The position numbers were made by a program, and so were the translations under genes. A DNA stretch of 64,000 nucleotides. Origin: Parastagonospora avenae f. sp. tritici 18332-5 (lineage: Eukaryota; Ascomycota; Dothideomycetes; Pleosporales; Phaeosphaeriaceae). Shown one piece after another: positions 22,192 to 33,048 of the stretch. Each line of letters starts with the position of its first letter. Position 1 is the stretch's first letter. Under the pieces are notes generated by a model. It searched no databases and was not told the origin of the DNA. It was given only the letters and a program-made list of their open reading frames with translations. Where the stretch lies: the NCBI GenBank assembly GCA_022559985.1, contig JAFJTR010000012.1, positions 124,001 through 188,000 on the forward strand. The letters are read 5' to 3'.

Positions 22192-22625
22192 GACGCCAAG
22201 GAGAAGATGCTCGAGTATGATGCGGTTTCGAATATATTCGTGCTATGCTGTTGTGCAAAAATCGCGGTGCTGATGAAGAGCAGTGGTGAGAATATACAGG
22301 CCAGAGCTGAACAGAAGAGATTGACGCCATTACGTAGTAACACGATGATACCTTCCATCTCTACAAGAACAGGCTATGGTAGGGAGAGTGCGGCCGGGAG
22401 AAGAGGGTTGGAGTGAGGAAGAGCGTATGCGAAGTCGTACGAGCCACTAGCTCCTAGCTGGGGGCAAGAACAGGAACAGCAGTCGCGCACTGACCGAAGC
22501 AGTAAGAGACGGGTTCCGGTGCCGATTGGAACATGAGCGCGTCGGCACGAATGCGCTGAAACAGCTTTATCACGACTTTGCGAAGACTATGCGATGCGTT
22601 GAAAAGTTCGCCTGGAATTGGTGGT
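22192..22625. other. Intergenic, mucin-like gene upstream region
   Basis: About 430 bp between the start of the mucin-like gene and the 3' end of utp18. No gene seen. Confidence 0.4.
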
Positions 22626-24686
22626 TCAAGCCCTTACCTCCCACATCTTGATATGACCGGCTTCACTACCAACAGCTAACAGCGCAAAGCTTCCTTCTCT
22701 CTCTTCGTCCTCACTTGGACGGCCCCATGCGACCGAAGTTATGCGCCCCAGGGGCGTCTTCTCCGTGGGCCAATTCTTAAATACCGTCGCAGATGGCAGG
22801 TGAACGAGCCTCATCGCACCATTCTTCCATCGACTTGCCATCGCCAATACCTGCCCATCCGGCGAGAATGTGAGGTGCGAGGTCGGTGTCGTCAAGTTGC
22901 CTAACGCGCGCACTGGCTTCGGCGCTTTGGGAATGCCACTGTTCGCATCTGATGCGGTTTCGCCTCCGATAGCTTCACTCCAGGCTCTTCGGTCGTAGAT
23001 ATTTACGACACCACTTGAGCTTCCGATCGCCACCCATCGGTCGCCACCGATCCAATTGTCACGTCCACTCTTGCCGCCGAGCGAGATAACAGTCGTACCC
23101 ACAGCGCCTTCATCGGTCCATCTTCCTATGACGCCGTTGTCTACATTCCACTCAGTCACCTCGCCATTCTTTCCTACTATTGCTAGTCCTTGTCCATTCT
23201 GCCACCAGGCAAAGTCTGCAACACCGCCTCTCGACTCAATACGTGCTTGTGTGACCCACTGCATTGTGGAAGCGTCCAGTATGTTGATGACACCGCCGCC
23301 CTTTCGTGACGAGCCTTTAAGGGCCATGTATTTGCCATCCGGAGATAACGAAAAGTGTTCCATCGTCCGTTGCTCATGTTGGTGGCCATATATACGGGAG
23401 ACCTTCTCGACTTTTCCTGTCGCGATGTTCCAGACGTGGAAGTAACGACGGCGAGCACTCAAAAATATGCGCGAGTCTGAAGCAGATGGATGGAAAGCAG
23501 TCGTGGTGAGAGGAGTGCGCTTGATATGGAGGGATGTGAGTAGTGGGTTTGGATTTGGCGGGTTCGGGTTGACGTGGTGTAGGTATAGCGTTGAGCTGGG
23601 GCCAGAGGAGAGGAGCAATGGGTAGGTGGGATGGAACGAAAGGGATGTGACGGCAGACTGTATCATATTTAGCAGAAAATTCGATATGGACTGAACGTCA
23701 AAGCTTACAGGTCCTGATTTCATGACATCCTTCAATCGCTGGATATCAACAGTGCCAGCCTGCAACTTCCTCTTCTTTGCCGGCCCTCTTGCATTGCGCG
23801 AGAGGATGTCTGCGTCCTTCAGAAGTTTGGCCAGTGGCTGCGAAGACAAGTCCTCATCATCCATGTCCATGTCGCTCGCTGATTCTGCGCTGCTCTCATC
23901 GTCGTCCATGGTCCGCCGTCTCTTCTTGTTTGCTTTGCCAGTCGCGTGCATGGCCCAGTCGGGAGTCGGGTACAATCTCTCGTACTGCCTTCGCAACCTC
24001 CTAGAGTATTCCTTGCCGTTGACCATGTCGTCATCGAGTGTTTCGCGCAGCTTCCGCAGCTGCGGCACCGAGGCCAAGCTCACGACTAGTCGCTCGTCGT
24101 CGCTGTCGTCCCATGCTGGCTTGTCGTCTTCATCCTCTGTCTCTTCCGCTTTTGAAATAGACGCCGAACCAGCAGGTGCCGCAACCGGGCCTGCATCGAA
24201 GAAGAACAGGTCCTGGTCGGCCACACCCTCGAGATCTTCGTCTCCGTTCTGGTCCTCGTCCGAGATATCGCCGTATGCGCCAGCAGTTCTTTGCAGTGAG
24301 AAGTCCTCGAGACCTTGCTTGAAGCCTGCCGAATCCCCGAAGATCATGCGCTCAAGCTCTTCCTCTTCTGCGTCCTTTGGCAAGATGGACTTCTCTTGCT
24401 TTGTTTCCAGCTGGATGTGTATGCTGTCATCGTCACTCTCTTCCTCTTCTTGCTCCTCCTCTTCGCTCTCCTTCGCCTCCTCTTCGCTCTCCTTCGCCTC
24501 GTCTTCCTCGCCGAAGCCCTCCCATTCTGGCTGCTTCGGTTCGCTCACGGGCTGTAGCGCGCCGGCCTCGCTGTCGCTCTCTTCCAGATCAACGTCGGGC
24601 GGGAAGATGGGGGCATTTTTGGTTTTCTCGGGGAGATAGCGCTGGTGATTGCCCGATTTGTGTGGCATAGTAGTAACAGGAGCCAT
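22626..24686 (-). CDS. utp18: U3 snoRNP component Utp18 (WD40)
   Basis: Utp18 is a WD40 subunit of the UtpB complex in the small-subunit processome and acts in 18S rRNA maturation in the nucleolus. Exons 23709-24686 and 22626-23657 are separated by a 51-nt intron (GTAAGC, CTGCTAA, GATACAG) that is divisible by three and lacks stops. Splicing gives KSGP-SAVTSLSFHP, matching the family; total about 669 residues. The N-terminal third is acidic, with a near-exact 21-bp tandem duplication encoding EAKESEE twice. Then come the conserved WDDSDDE and SRRLRRQYERLYPTPDWA segments, a basic nuclear-type patch (KANKKRRR), and the WD40 propeller (LLLSSGPSSTLYLHHVNP, HVWNIATGKVEKVSRIYGHQ, LAVGSEAGHIKMWEV). 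Start taken at MAPVTTMPHK; MRPAVLHTH 12 codons upstream or MPHK are alternatives. Confidence 0.9.
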   Translation of the reverse strand: MAPVTTMPHKSGNHQRYLPEKTKNAPIFPPDVDLEESDSEAGALQPVSEPKQPEWEGFGEEDEAKESEEEAKESEEEEQEEEESDDDSIHIQLETKQEKSILPKDAEEEELERMIFGDSAGFKQGLEDFSLQRTAGAYGDISDEDQNGDEDLEGVADQDLFFFDAGPVAAPAGSASISKAEETEDEDDKPAWDDSDDERLVVSLASVPQLRKLRETLDDDMVNGKEYSRRLRRQYERLYPTPDWAMHATGKANKKRRRTMDDDESSAESASDMDMDDEDLSSQPLAKLLKDADILSRNARGPAKKRKLQAGTVDIQRLKDVMKSGPVSFDVQSISNFLLNMIQSAVTSLSFHPTYPLLLSSGPSSTLYLHHVNPNPPNPNPLLTSLHIKRTPLTTTAFHPSASDSRIFLSARRRYFHVWNIATGKVEKVSRIYGHQHEQRTMEHFSLSPDGKYMALKGSSRKGGGVINILDASTMQWVTQARIESRGGVADFAWWQNGQGLAIVGKNGEVTEWNVDNGVIGRWTDEGAVGTTVISLGGKSGRDNWIGGDRWVAIGSSSGVVNIYDRRAWSEAIGGETASDANSGIPKAPKPVRALGNLTTPTSHLTFSPDGQVLAMASRWKNGAMRLVHLPSATVFKNWPTEKTPLGRITSVAWGRPSEDEEREGSFALLAVGSEAGHIKMWEVRA

Positions 24687-25462
24687 TGCTACGATGTGCG
24701 TGTGCAGAACGGCTGGGCGCATGCAATCGCGAAAGTAAAGTCTTCGCCGAAAATTATTGCAAGGATTGCACGGGCCCTTTCACTAGCGTACAGACGGCAA
24801 GCGCAAGCGAGTATCCGACATCACCACCACGACATCCGCCCACCAGGAACACGCTTATCTTCGGATAGAGGCACATCTTATCTACCGTTAAACATTATGG
24901 GATTAGCCGCTATATACCTCTATCAGATGTCTGTTTACTGATGGAACCAATCGTGTATAGCCTGCAACTCCTACCAGGAGTCAATGACTGCGAAATCAAG
25001 AGGTTGCACTGTACTTACTGACAGTGGTAGGCAGTTTCAATTGCTTATGAGCTCATCTAACCTCACATCGCTAGTCTCGTGACCCAGCCATCTCTCGTCT
25101 CTATACACGACCCCTCCTCTCCCCCTGTCTTCTCATGCTCCATGTGACGAACGCCCCCTTCTTTCGTAGTAATCGGAGTTAAATCGACCATTCCGATGCC
25201 GAGCCACCATAGAAGATATTTAAAGCTCTAAACCTTGACGTGCTGAACAAGTCATGAACCATCACGATCAACGAGGCTTCTCATCCGTTTACTCTGCAAG
25301 GGTCTTTCTGCATTCGTTAACATCTCCCGAGCCCTGTGCCCTTCCTGTGCCCTTCCTGCGCCCTTCACTGGCATGACTCATCCGAGCTTCAGACTCACCA
25401 TATAACCCCAGCCCACCTCACCATCGACTTCTCCAGCGAAACATTCGCCAAAAGCCGACACC
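24687..25462. other. Divergent intergenic region
   Basis: About 775 bp between utp18 and the acetyltransferase gene, transcribed away from each other; should hold both promoters. The frame 25336-25776 is a shadow of the acetyltransferase. Confidence 0.4.
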
Positions 25463-26189
25463 ATGCCGGACCCCAACCTCCAAGTCTCCCTCCTCGCCCC
25501 CGAAGAAGCAGCCCAATACATGCGCATCCGGCACGAAACATTCCGCCCCACCGTCAACAAAATCCTCTACTCGCGCGCCGAAGCCTCGCAGAAGACCCTC
25601 GACCGCGTCACCGAAGAAACCCGCGACGGCATCGTCAACAAAGGCACCCTCTTCCTCAAATGCGTCGATACATCCACGGGCGAAATGATCGCCGGAGCGC
25701 GCTGGCGCTACGTCAAGCCCAAGGACCCCAGCGCTACGGAGCGCACGTGGGAAGAAGTCGATGCGGATTTCGCTGAGCGGTTCCAGCCGTATGATGAGTC
25801 GGATCCGGAGATGTTGAAGGCGCTCTTTGATCTGTTCAATGCGAAGAAGAGGGAGTATTTGGGGAGGCGGTCGTATTATGTTCTTGATACGCTGGTTACA
25901 ATGGGGCAGCACGAGAGGAGGGGCGCGGGGAGTATGCTTGTGCGGTGGGGGTGTGAGAAGGCGGATGAGGCGGGTGTGCAGGCTTATTTGGAGGCGAGTC
26001 CGATGGGTGCGCCGATGTACGCGAGATATGGATTTGTGGCGATGCCGGAGATTGAATTGGATTTGAGGATGTGGGGTGGGGCGGATGTTCTCAAGTTCAT
26101 TGTGAGTATCTTTTTGTGCCGGTGTCTGGCTCTGCTGACTTCAACTATAGCCGATGAGGAGGCCGGCGAAAGACGAACGCTCGGAGTAG
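25463..26189 (+). CDS. GNAT-family N-acetyltransferase
   Basis: Exons 25463-26101 and 26151-26189 flank a 49-nt intron (GTGAGT ... CAACTATAG), giving 225 residues ending KFIPMRRPAKDERSE. If the intron is ignored the frame runs about 100 bases too far. N-terminus: MPDPNLQVSLLAPEEAAQYM, then RIRHETFRPTVNKI. The acetyl-CoA-binding motif A is LVTMGQHERRGAGSMLVRWG (RRGAG loop), followed by a typical GNAT strand-helix region, YLEASPMGAPMYARYGFV. The substrate cannot be predicted. The coding strand changes abruptly near 25735 from C-rich to G-rich codons without any break in the protein. Confidence 0.85.
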
Positions 26190-26413
26190 ATGGTGGAGAC
26201 TTATCGAGTTCACTCGGGAAAGGTTCACGCAAGCAATATCCTAAGGGTCTACATAGTAATTCCCAACAGCGGACTGTCAGAAGGTAACGTCAAAATCAGT
26301 TCAAGGATGAATGCAACTGTTTTGATGTAACTAAATTTGGCGCACGGTCATTTCTACTACGCTAAGTTATGACAATTTATGTTCACGTCTCCAGGGCTGG
26401 GCGTATCGTGTGT

Positions 26414-27406
26414 TTAGCCTCCTGGAAGACGCAATACCATGACCACAAGCCTTTCTAAGCCAAACCCTGATCCCACCCATCCCACATACGACCGTGTCAA
26501 CGCCAATCCGGTAATGCCATGCTCCGCCCACATTTTCGCATACCTGAGAGCCTCATGATAATCCATCTCTTCAATATGCATTCCCTGCTTTTCCGCCTCC
26601 AACGCTGCCTTAACCTCGTCGAAGCCGCTCGTCGGCCATATCGAGAAGTTAGAAACGTTCCCAAAACCGGCCGGCCTGGACCAAAGCTTGCGGAACCCGG
26701 CGACCGCCGCAACGATCATATGGGGAAAATGCGCTAATCCAATCATAGCTTCCCAGAGTACCCTGCTCTCTTCTGCGTCTCGAAGTGCACATGTGAGGAT
26801 GAAGCCAAAGCGGAAGAACTCCCGAATCGGGCGCTCAATGTCCTTGAAGTCGAGACAGAAGTCTGTGAACTGGTAGCGTACATCGATGTTGGGATGGTCC
26901 TTTGCGAAGACCACGAGCGGAGTCAGGACGGCGGGCAACGGCACCACGTCATTGAACTTCTGATTCGAGGCAATTACAACTGTGGAGAGCCACTGGAGTT
27001 TCTCCTCCGTCAAAGATTCTACAAAATCGAGGAACCAGTCTTGAGCAGTCGTCTTCTGAACAGTATCGGGGGCTTGAAGATATTGTAACTCAGCTTGTGA
27101 CTCAAAGAAGAGCGTATTGAGTTTTAGCTCCAGTCCTGCGATCTCGGCATATACCTGCCGAGAAACAAACTTCAAGCTGTTGAAGAAGGGGTATGGACGG
27201 GTGTCGCTAGGAGCTGTTTCCTCTTCGAAGCTATGGTGTCGAAATAACTTGAGATTATGACTCGAGACTAAATTCCATGTTTGGCGGCGGTGGAGAGGTG
27301 CAGAAGATGTAAGCACATACTGGTATATTTTGTTGCGAATTTCGCCCGGGAGACGGAGGAGTGGAGACGAGACTTCCAGATCAGAGGAAGTATGGAATGG
27401 CGACAT
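26414..27406 (-). CDS. F-box-like fungal protein (LPGEIRNKIY motif)
   Basis: 330 residues from ATG 27406 (MSPFHTSSDLEVSSPLLRL), no intron needed. LLRLPGEIRNKIYQYVLTS near the N-terminus is the F-box-like motif of lineage-expanded fungal proteins. FFNSLKFVSRQVYAEIAGLE follows, typical of the same family (an 'ancient residues plus C(S)RQIYxE' pattern). The rest is mixed alpha/beta without catalytic motifs. It lies tail-to-tail with the acetyltransferase gene (about 225 bp apart) and upstream of the CoA-ligase-like gene. Whether it binds Skp1 is unknown. Confidence 0.7.
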   Translation of the reverse strand: MSPFHTSSDLEVSSPLLRLPGEIRNKIYQYVLTSSAPLHRRQTWNLVSSHNLKLFRHHSFEEETAPSDTRPYPFFNSLKFVSRQVYAEIAGLELKLNTLFFESQAELQYLQAPDTVQKTTAQDWFLDFVESLTEEKLQWLSTVVIASNQKFNDVVPLPAVLTPLVVFAKDHPNIDVRYQFTDFCLDFKDIERPIREFFRFGFILTCALRDAEESRVLWEAMIGLAHFPHMIVAAVAGFRKLWSRPAGFGNVSNFSIWPTSGFDEVKAALEAEKQGMHIEEMDYHEALRYAKMWAEHGITGLALTRSYVGWVGSGFGLERLVVMVLRLPGG

Positions 27407-27623
27407 TGCTAGTCTTTAGGTCTGAGATTGGGTGGGTTGCTTTGTGGGGCGAGGTGAATGTTTGACGAAGTTGAGGTTGTATGTTATGTGTTGTGTAGGA
27501 TGATATTCTAGGAGGATGCAGCGCGATCATATTTACGGAGAAGGACTCGGGGTAGATCTTGTACCAGCCTGGCAGTTCCGCCAATGCGGTGGGTCGATTG
27601 CAGTGAAAGAGTTGTAGTTGCCT

Positions 27624-29375
27624 TTACAACCTTGCTTTCGCTGTGATACCTAGCGGAGTATCCTGTTTCACTCGCTCCTTGAGCAAGCGCCGTAGAATCT
27701 TGCCACTTGCACTCTTTGGAATCTCATCAATGAACACAATGCCTCCTCTTAATCTCTTATGACTCGCCACCTTCTTATTCATCCAGTTCACGATAGCTAA
27801 TGCTTCGGCTTCTCCGACATTAGCGCGCTTTTCTTGTGCAGCTACAATGTACGCTCGAGGCACTTCCGTATGTTGATGCTCGTCATTGACACCAATGACC
27901 GCGACATCGTCCACAAGCTCATTCTCCATAAGCTTGCCCTCAAGCTCGGCTGGTGGTACTTGGAAGCCCTTGTACTTGATCAACTCCTTGACTCGGTCTG
28001 TGATGTAGAAATTGTGCTCCTTGTCCTGGAAGCCAACATCGCCCGTCTTGAAGAACCCATCGTCTGTAAGTGAATCTCTGGTCGCCGCTTCGTTCTTCCA
28101 GTACCCTTTGAAGATATTCGGACCACTTAACCACAGTTCGCCGACTTCACCGGGCCCCAGCTCTTTACCTTCAGCAGATATATATTTTGCGGTCATATTG
28201 GGAAACATTTTGCCTAGATGGGTCAGTGCTACACCGAGTAACTTGAAGAGAGGTTCATACCGACCGAGCCCACCGCGCTGTACCACTCGTCCCATGGCTG
28301 ACTTGAAGTTAGAGCTGCACAACGTAAAAGAGTGAACGGTACGAACCTGAGTGTGGGTCATTGGGCTCGTCTCACTCAGACCATACGCTTGATTGATCTT
28401 GATGTTCAGCCGCTTATGCACGGCATCTACCAGCTCCTTTGTCAGAGGCGCGGCGCCACTCGTAATCATCTTTACGGAAGACAAATCATACTTGTCAACC
28501 ATCTTGTCTCTTGCTAGCCGCACGATCACTGGAGGCGCAACATAGATGAAAGTGATCCTGTGCTCCTGGATCGTCTTCAGGAACGTTTCCATGTCGAATG
28601 CGGGCATCACCAACATCTCAATTCCTCGATGCAACGTCTGCTGGACTAGTCCAGTGAGACCGTAAATATGGAAGAACGGAAGCACGCCCAGAAATTTGTC
28701 GTTCGCAGAGGAGTACCAATTCCCGACCGCGTTCTGGACAAGTAGCAGATCGGCTACAATGTTGCGGTGCGTTAGCATGACACCTTTGGGGAGTCCAGTT
28801 GTGCCAGACGAATAGGCTAGGAAAGCTAGATCCTCAGGCTTCGCTCTTCGTCTTCGATAGCGCAACGCGCCTGACGTTTTGCGGATATTGGACCAATGCT
28901 TTACGCGGTGAGTTTCATCCTGCTCAACACCCAATAATATGACTCGATCATTGGGTATTCCGACTTTCTGTGCAGCCTTGAGTGCAGTTTCCAGGAACTG
29001 CTTTGTTGTCACTAACGCATGAGCGCCCGAGTTCTCAAGTTGATAAGCCAGCTCATCTGCCGAGTACCCTGGGTTTGCGGGTGTGACTATGCCACCCGCA
29101 AAGAAGGTGCCATAAATAACTGGCGCGATATCAATATCATTTGGTGCATACAACGCTAGGACCTCATCCTTTTGCCAATCCCACAAGTTCCGCAGCCCTT
29201 CTCCAAATAGTGTCGCTAGAGCTTTGGTGTCTGCAAAAGTATATTTCCGATCTGCATCCATAGACCGGTATATGACTTTGTCGTCTGAGAAGTCTCGATC
29301 TTTGCGGTCGAACATTAGTCCCCAGAGGTCGCCGTTCGGGATTTCCACATCGGGAAAGGGTGAAGTCGTCGGCAT
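27624..29375 (-). CDS. 4-coumarate-CoA-ligase-like acyl-CoA synthetase, probably peroxisomal
   Basis: An ANL-superfamily enzyme that activates a carboxylate as acyl-AMP and transfers it to CoA. Exons 28347-29375, 28261-28297 and 27624-28213; introns of 49 and 47 nt. The 37-nt micro-exon supplies PWDEWYSAVGSV between THTQ and GKMFPNMTAKY. Total about 551 residues. Motifs: YSSGTTGLPKGVMLTHRN (P-loop), YGLSETSP, GFFKTGDVGF, YITDRVKELIKYKGFQ and SASGKILRRLL with the catalytic Lys. The C-terminus is ARL, a fair PTS1 peroxisomal signal. Start taken at MPTTSPFPDVEIPNGDLW; the frame is open upstream but not family-like. It is divergent from a P450 gene, suggesting joint work on an aromatic or fatty acid; substrate unknown. 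Confidence 0.88.
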   Translation of the reverse strand: MPTTSPFPDVEIPNGDLWGLMFDRKDRDFSDDKVIYRSMDADRKYTFADTKALATLFGEGLRNLWDWQKDEVLALYAPNDIDIAPVIYGTFFAGGIVTPANPGYSADELAYQLENSGAHALVTTKQFLETALKAAQKVGIPNDRVILLGVEQDETHRVKHWSNIRKTSGALRYRRRRAKPEDLAFLAYSSGTTGLPKGVMLTHRNIVADLLLVQNAVGNWYSSANDKFLGVLPFFHIYGLTGLVQQTLHRGIEMLVMPAFDMETFLKTIQEHRITFIYVAPPVIVRLARDKMVDKYDLSSVKMITSGAAPLTKELVDAVHKRLNIKINQAYGLSETSPMTHTQVRTVHSFTLCSSNFKSAMGRVVQRGGLGRYEPLFKLLGVALTHLGKMFPNMTAKYISAEGKELGPGEVGELWLSGPNIFKGYWKNEAATRDSLTDDGFFKTGDVGFQDKEHNFYITDRVKELIKYKGFQVPPAELEGKLMENELVDDVAVIGVNDEHQHTEVPRAYIVAAQEKRANVGEAEALAIVNWMNKKVASHKRLRGGIVFIDEIPKSASGKILRRLLKERVKQDTPLGITAKARL

Positions 29376-29898
29376 GGCGAATACGAGACGACGGCCAGCT
29401 GAAAGATTGAAGACAGACAATTGCGTTACTAATTCAAGTGATTTTATAAAATAGCTACATGCAGATTGTATGCTTCTGTGAAACGAAACCCGAGAATGTG
29501 GTCTTGCATGTCGCGTGAAGGCGCGGAGGGGAACCTCGGCTCTGGTGACGTCGTGCACCTAGCGTGATTCCTGTCCGTCGATCCGACTGTAGTCTACTCT
29601 ACATATCAACTACACTAGTTTCTCAATTCATATTGCTTATGTACCGCCTCTGTAACTTACAAGAGTCAGAATTACCTAACAAAGCATACTGCTCACTCTT
29701 GAAAATTCCTGATGAAACATGGAAGCCTTGACATGAACTCTATGTTGTACAAGTGCGGGATAGTTCCGTGTATAGATGAGGGGGCACTCAGTATACTAAG
29801 ACCATGGAGCCTCATTCACTCTCGTCTCCATCCTTAGCTTTACAGTCCCAAATATCTCCAGAACAATCGTTGTAGTCTTCCCACTGACAGACTTCATA
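29376..29898. promoter_or_regulatory. Shared divergent promoter region of the ligase-like and P450 genes
   Basis: About 520 bp separate the two start codons, which point away from each other. This layout is common for co-regulated fungal metabolic genes. I do not recognise a specific operator. Confidence 0.45.
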
Positions 29899-31597
29899 AT
29901 GTTGCTGCGACAATTCCTTGACAGCATCTCGCCCGTGATAGTACTCGGCATTGGCCTCACAGGACTGACCGCACACTTGTTATGCAACAAGTTCGGCACC
30001 GGGCTTAACCACATACCAGGTCCATTCTGGGCGAGCTTCACAGAGTTCTACCGCCTATTCGTGGTATGGCAACGTCGACCAGAGCAATGGCACATCCGCC
30101 TGCATGAGCAGTATGGCCCCTTCGTGAGAATTGGACCGAGGACGGTAATATGTTCAGATAACAAGGCGGCCAAGAAGATATACGCGTTGAATGCTGGGTA
30201 CATCAAAGTGAGTCAGGCATGTCCAAATGCTTTCGTGGATACTGAACGCTCACACTAGTCCGATTTCTACTTGATGCAACAAGCGATCGCAAAGGGAGTG
30301 CCGCTACAAACACTGTTCACTGCAACCGATGAAGTGTTCCATGCGAAGCTACGACGTGCCACTAGTAACGCATACGCGATGAGCTCCTTGGTGCAATTCG
30401 AGCCGTTCGTTGACTCTACGATCCAAGAGTTCGTGAAGCAACTGCACGAGCGCTACGTTGAGGATAAGAATGCTCGAAAAGTGCTCGACTTTGGCGAATG
30501 GCTGCAGCTCTTTGCATTCGACGTCATTTGCGAGCTTACGTTCTCGAAACGTATGGGCTTCGTTGAACGTGAAGAGGATGTCGGGAACATCATCTCTAAC
30601 CTTCAGTGGATGCTCAACTATTCTGCCGTAGTAGGTCTCACTCCAGCACTCTAATTTATCATCTCGCTAACATGATATAGACTGGTCAAGTCCCCTGGCT
30701 AGACCAGCTCTTCCTCAAGAACCCAATTCGGCGGTGGATGAGCGCCCATGGCCTTCTCGGTGGTTCTCCAGCTGTCCAGTTCGCTCTGAAATGCATGGCC
30801 GAAACCAAGACTCCACCACCAACTGAAAAATCACCAGAGTCCACTCCTCGCGATTTTCTCTCCCGCTTCCAAGAAGCTCACGCCAAAGACCCCAACTTCA
30901 TCACCCGCGAGCGCGTCGTCGCACTCACAACCGCCAACATGATAGCCGGCTCCGACACAACCGGTATATCACTGCGCGCCATCTTCTACAACCTGATCCG
31001 GAATCCAGACAAGCTTGCAAAACTACACGCCGAGCTCGATCACGTCGTTGGCAATCGCAGTGTTGATGGAGGAGACGGGCTGTTTGCTTGGGACGAGGTC
31101 CGCGATTTACCATACCTCAGCGCCGTGATAAACGAGTCACTTCGGACACATCCTGCGGTCGGACTCGCGCTGGAGAGAATCACGCCTGCTGGTGGATTAA
31201 AGCATGATAGCGTCGTGATTCCGGGCGGCACTAACATCGGTTGCAATGCGTGGGTATTGCATCTCGACGAGCAGGTCTGGGGCCCAAAGCCTGCAGAATG
31301 GATCCCAGAGCGCTGGATCGATGCGAGCAGTGCGCAAAAATCGGAGATGAAGAACAGTCTGTTTAGTTTTGGGGCTGGGGCGCGGACGTGTCTGGGGAAG
31401 AATATCAGCTACCTTGAGATGTATAAGTTGGTCCCTGCGTTGCTGCGGGAGTTTGATGTAAGTTTGATGCGAAATGTGTGATTGCTTCGGTTACTGATTA
31501 TGTGGGGTAGGAGTGGACGCTGCACAATGCTTGGTTTGTGAAACAGTCTGATTTTCATGTTAAATTACGCCCACGACAACCGAGCATCTCGAGATAG
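29899..31597 (+). CDS. Cytochrome P450 monooxygenase
   Basis: Four exons: 29899-30207, 30259-30630, 30681-31457 and 31511-31597, with introns of 51, 50 and 53 nt; total 514 residues. An N-terminal anchor (ISPVIVLGIGLTGLTAHLL) is followed by the proline-hinge region (GTGLNHIPGPFWASF). Conserved features: YGPFVRIGPRTV, the I-helix oxygen-binding AGSDTT, the K-helix ESLRTHP (ExxR), the PERF-like region WIPERWID, and the haem loop FSFGAGARTCLG with the Cys ligand. The enzyme should be ER-bound and take electrons from a P450 reductase. It looks like the fungal benzoate-hydroxylase or pisatin-demethylase type, but the substrate cannot be told. The last exon encodes EWTLHNAWFVKQSDFHVKL. Confidence 0.92.
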
Positions 31598-31862
31598 TTT
31601 CAATGGCGAATATTGATCTTTTAGCCTTTGCATTTATTTACACCAATGATAAGTCTCGTTTCGTGATTTGCTCGAATCCATAGTTTTGTGAGAAGAGCTT
31701 GACATCTATACAAGGCAGAATTTAAACAGACACGAGCATGAACAAAAGAAATGTTAAACATTTCACAATAATCGTCACAATATGGGTTAAACCCACAGCA
31801 CTCAGAAACAGAATGATGAGCCACAGGGTTTCCCTACCACAACATCCAACTACCCTCCTCCC

Positions 31863-33048
31863 TCAAACCCTCATTCCCCTCTCCGTCCCCAAACTCTCCT
31901 CCCACCCGCCCACTCTCCTCCTCCCCAACGCCCGTCTCAAAACCCACTCCTTCGCAGTAACCTCCTCCTCTTCCCCACCCCCCTCCCCACCAACCAAACT
32001 CCTCAACACAACCTGATCCGCCGGCCGACAAAAGTACACCAAACTCCACCTCGTCTCCGCTCCCTGGCTTCCAGGCGGCGCGACCACGCGATGCACATTA
32101 CTCCTTAACATGCCGTTTGAGAACTTAACCAGGGCGTCGCCAAGATTGATGATAGCATGCGATAGCAGGGGGCGGATGTACGTCCATCCATCCTTACAAA
32201 GCTCTTTTTCAGTTGCGGAAGCCGGGGAAGATGGAGATGGTGATACAGCATGAACCCCCTCAGGCAATTTCACCTGCAATCCCCCAAGTCTATTGAACAG
32301 CACCGTGACGCTGCCGAAATCCGTGTGTTCGCCGAGCGCGACGCCTGCGAGCGAGTGCGGTTGTGGCGGGGCTTTGACGAAGCGGATTTGGTCGCCTGAG
32401 TGCGCGGTGAGGGCGTGTAGGGAGGGCAGGTCTGGATTCGTGGGTAGGCGCGAGGAGAGGAGGGAGAGGATGAGGGTGCAGAGGGCGTGCGAGGAGTGGG
32501 CGAATGAGGCGTAGAGGGGGCGGTGAGATTGTAAGACTGAAGGGCAGGGGAGGGGAGGGCAGAGGGAGAGGATGTCGTCTTTTGAGATCTGGATTAGTTG
32601 TTAGTTGGTAGATATGAAAAGGAGATAAGAGGTGAGAGGTGAGCGTTACATTGTAAAACTCATTCTTATCTCGCGTTCCTTGTTTGTCGATGATCCCTTC
32701 TCCGTATCCTTTGTAGCCGAAGTAACTGCCCTGGTCTTTGAGATCGTATTTGATCTTCTCTGCTATGTCTAGGTCGTAGAAGCCCTTCATGACATCGAAT
32801 AAACGCTCGGCATCTTGGAGGAGGGCTTCGCCGTCGATTGACTGGCCGTCGGATGTGCGCAAGTCGAGATAGAAGAAACCTAACTCGCAACATGCTTTCC
32901 AACATCTTTCTTCCTCGTCGGGATCATGGCGGAGGAGCTTCTCGAGAGAGATCCGGAGGAGTGGCGCGGTTGGAATGTTGTCTGGGAATGGTGGGAGGCT
33001 AGGGAAAGCATCGCATGGCGGAGACGGTGAAGGGTCTGAGTGAGGCAT
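31863..33048 (-). CDS. 2-oxoglutarate/Fe(II)-dependent oxygenase (isopenicillin-N-synthase-like)
   Basis: Two exons, 32650-33048 and 31863-32588, with a 61-nt intron (GTAACG, ACTAAC, AATCCAG); 374 residues. N-terminal DIOX_N-type region: CWKACCELGFFYLDLR, then the YFGYKGYGEG segment. Iron ligands: His and Asp in GEHTDFGSVTVLF, distal His in SNVHRVVAP. The 2-oxoglutarate-binding Arg is probably in RWSLVYFCRP (R-x-S). The catalytic His-x-Asp only appears after splicing; read through, the first frame turns into Pro/Arg-rich nonsense. It sits 265 bp from the P450 in tail-to-tail orientation, so it may belong to the same small oxidative pathway. The 3' end is markedly G-rich on the coding strand. 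Confidence 0.88.
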
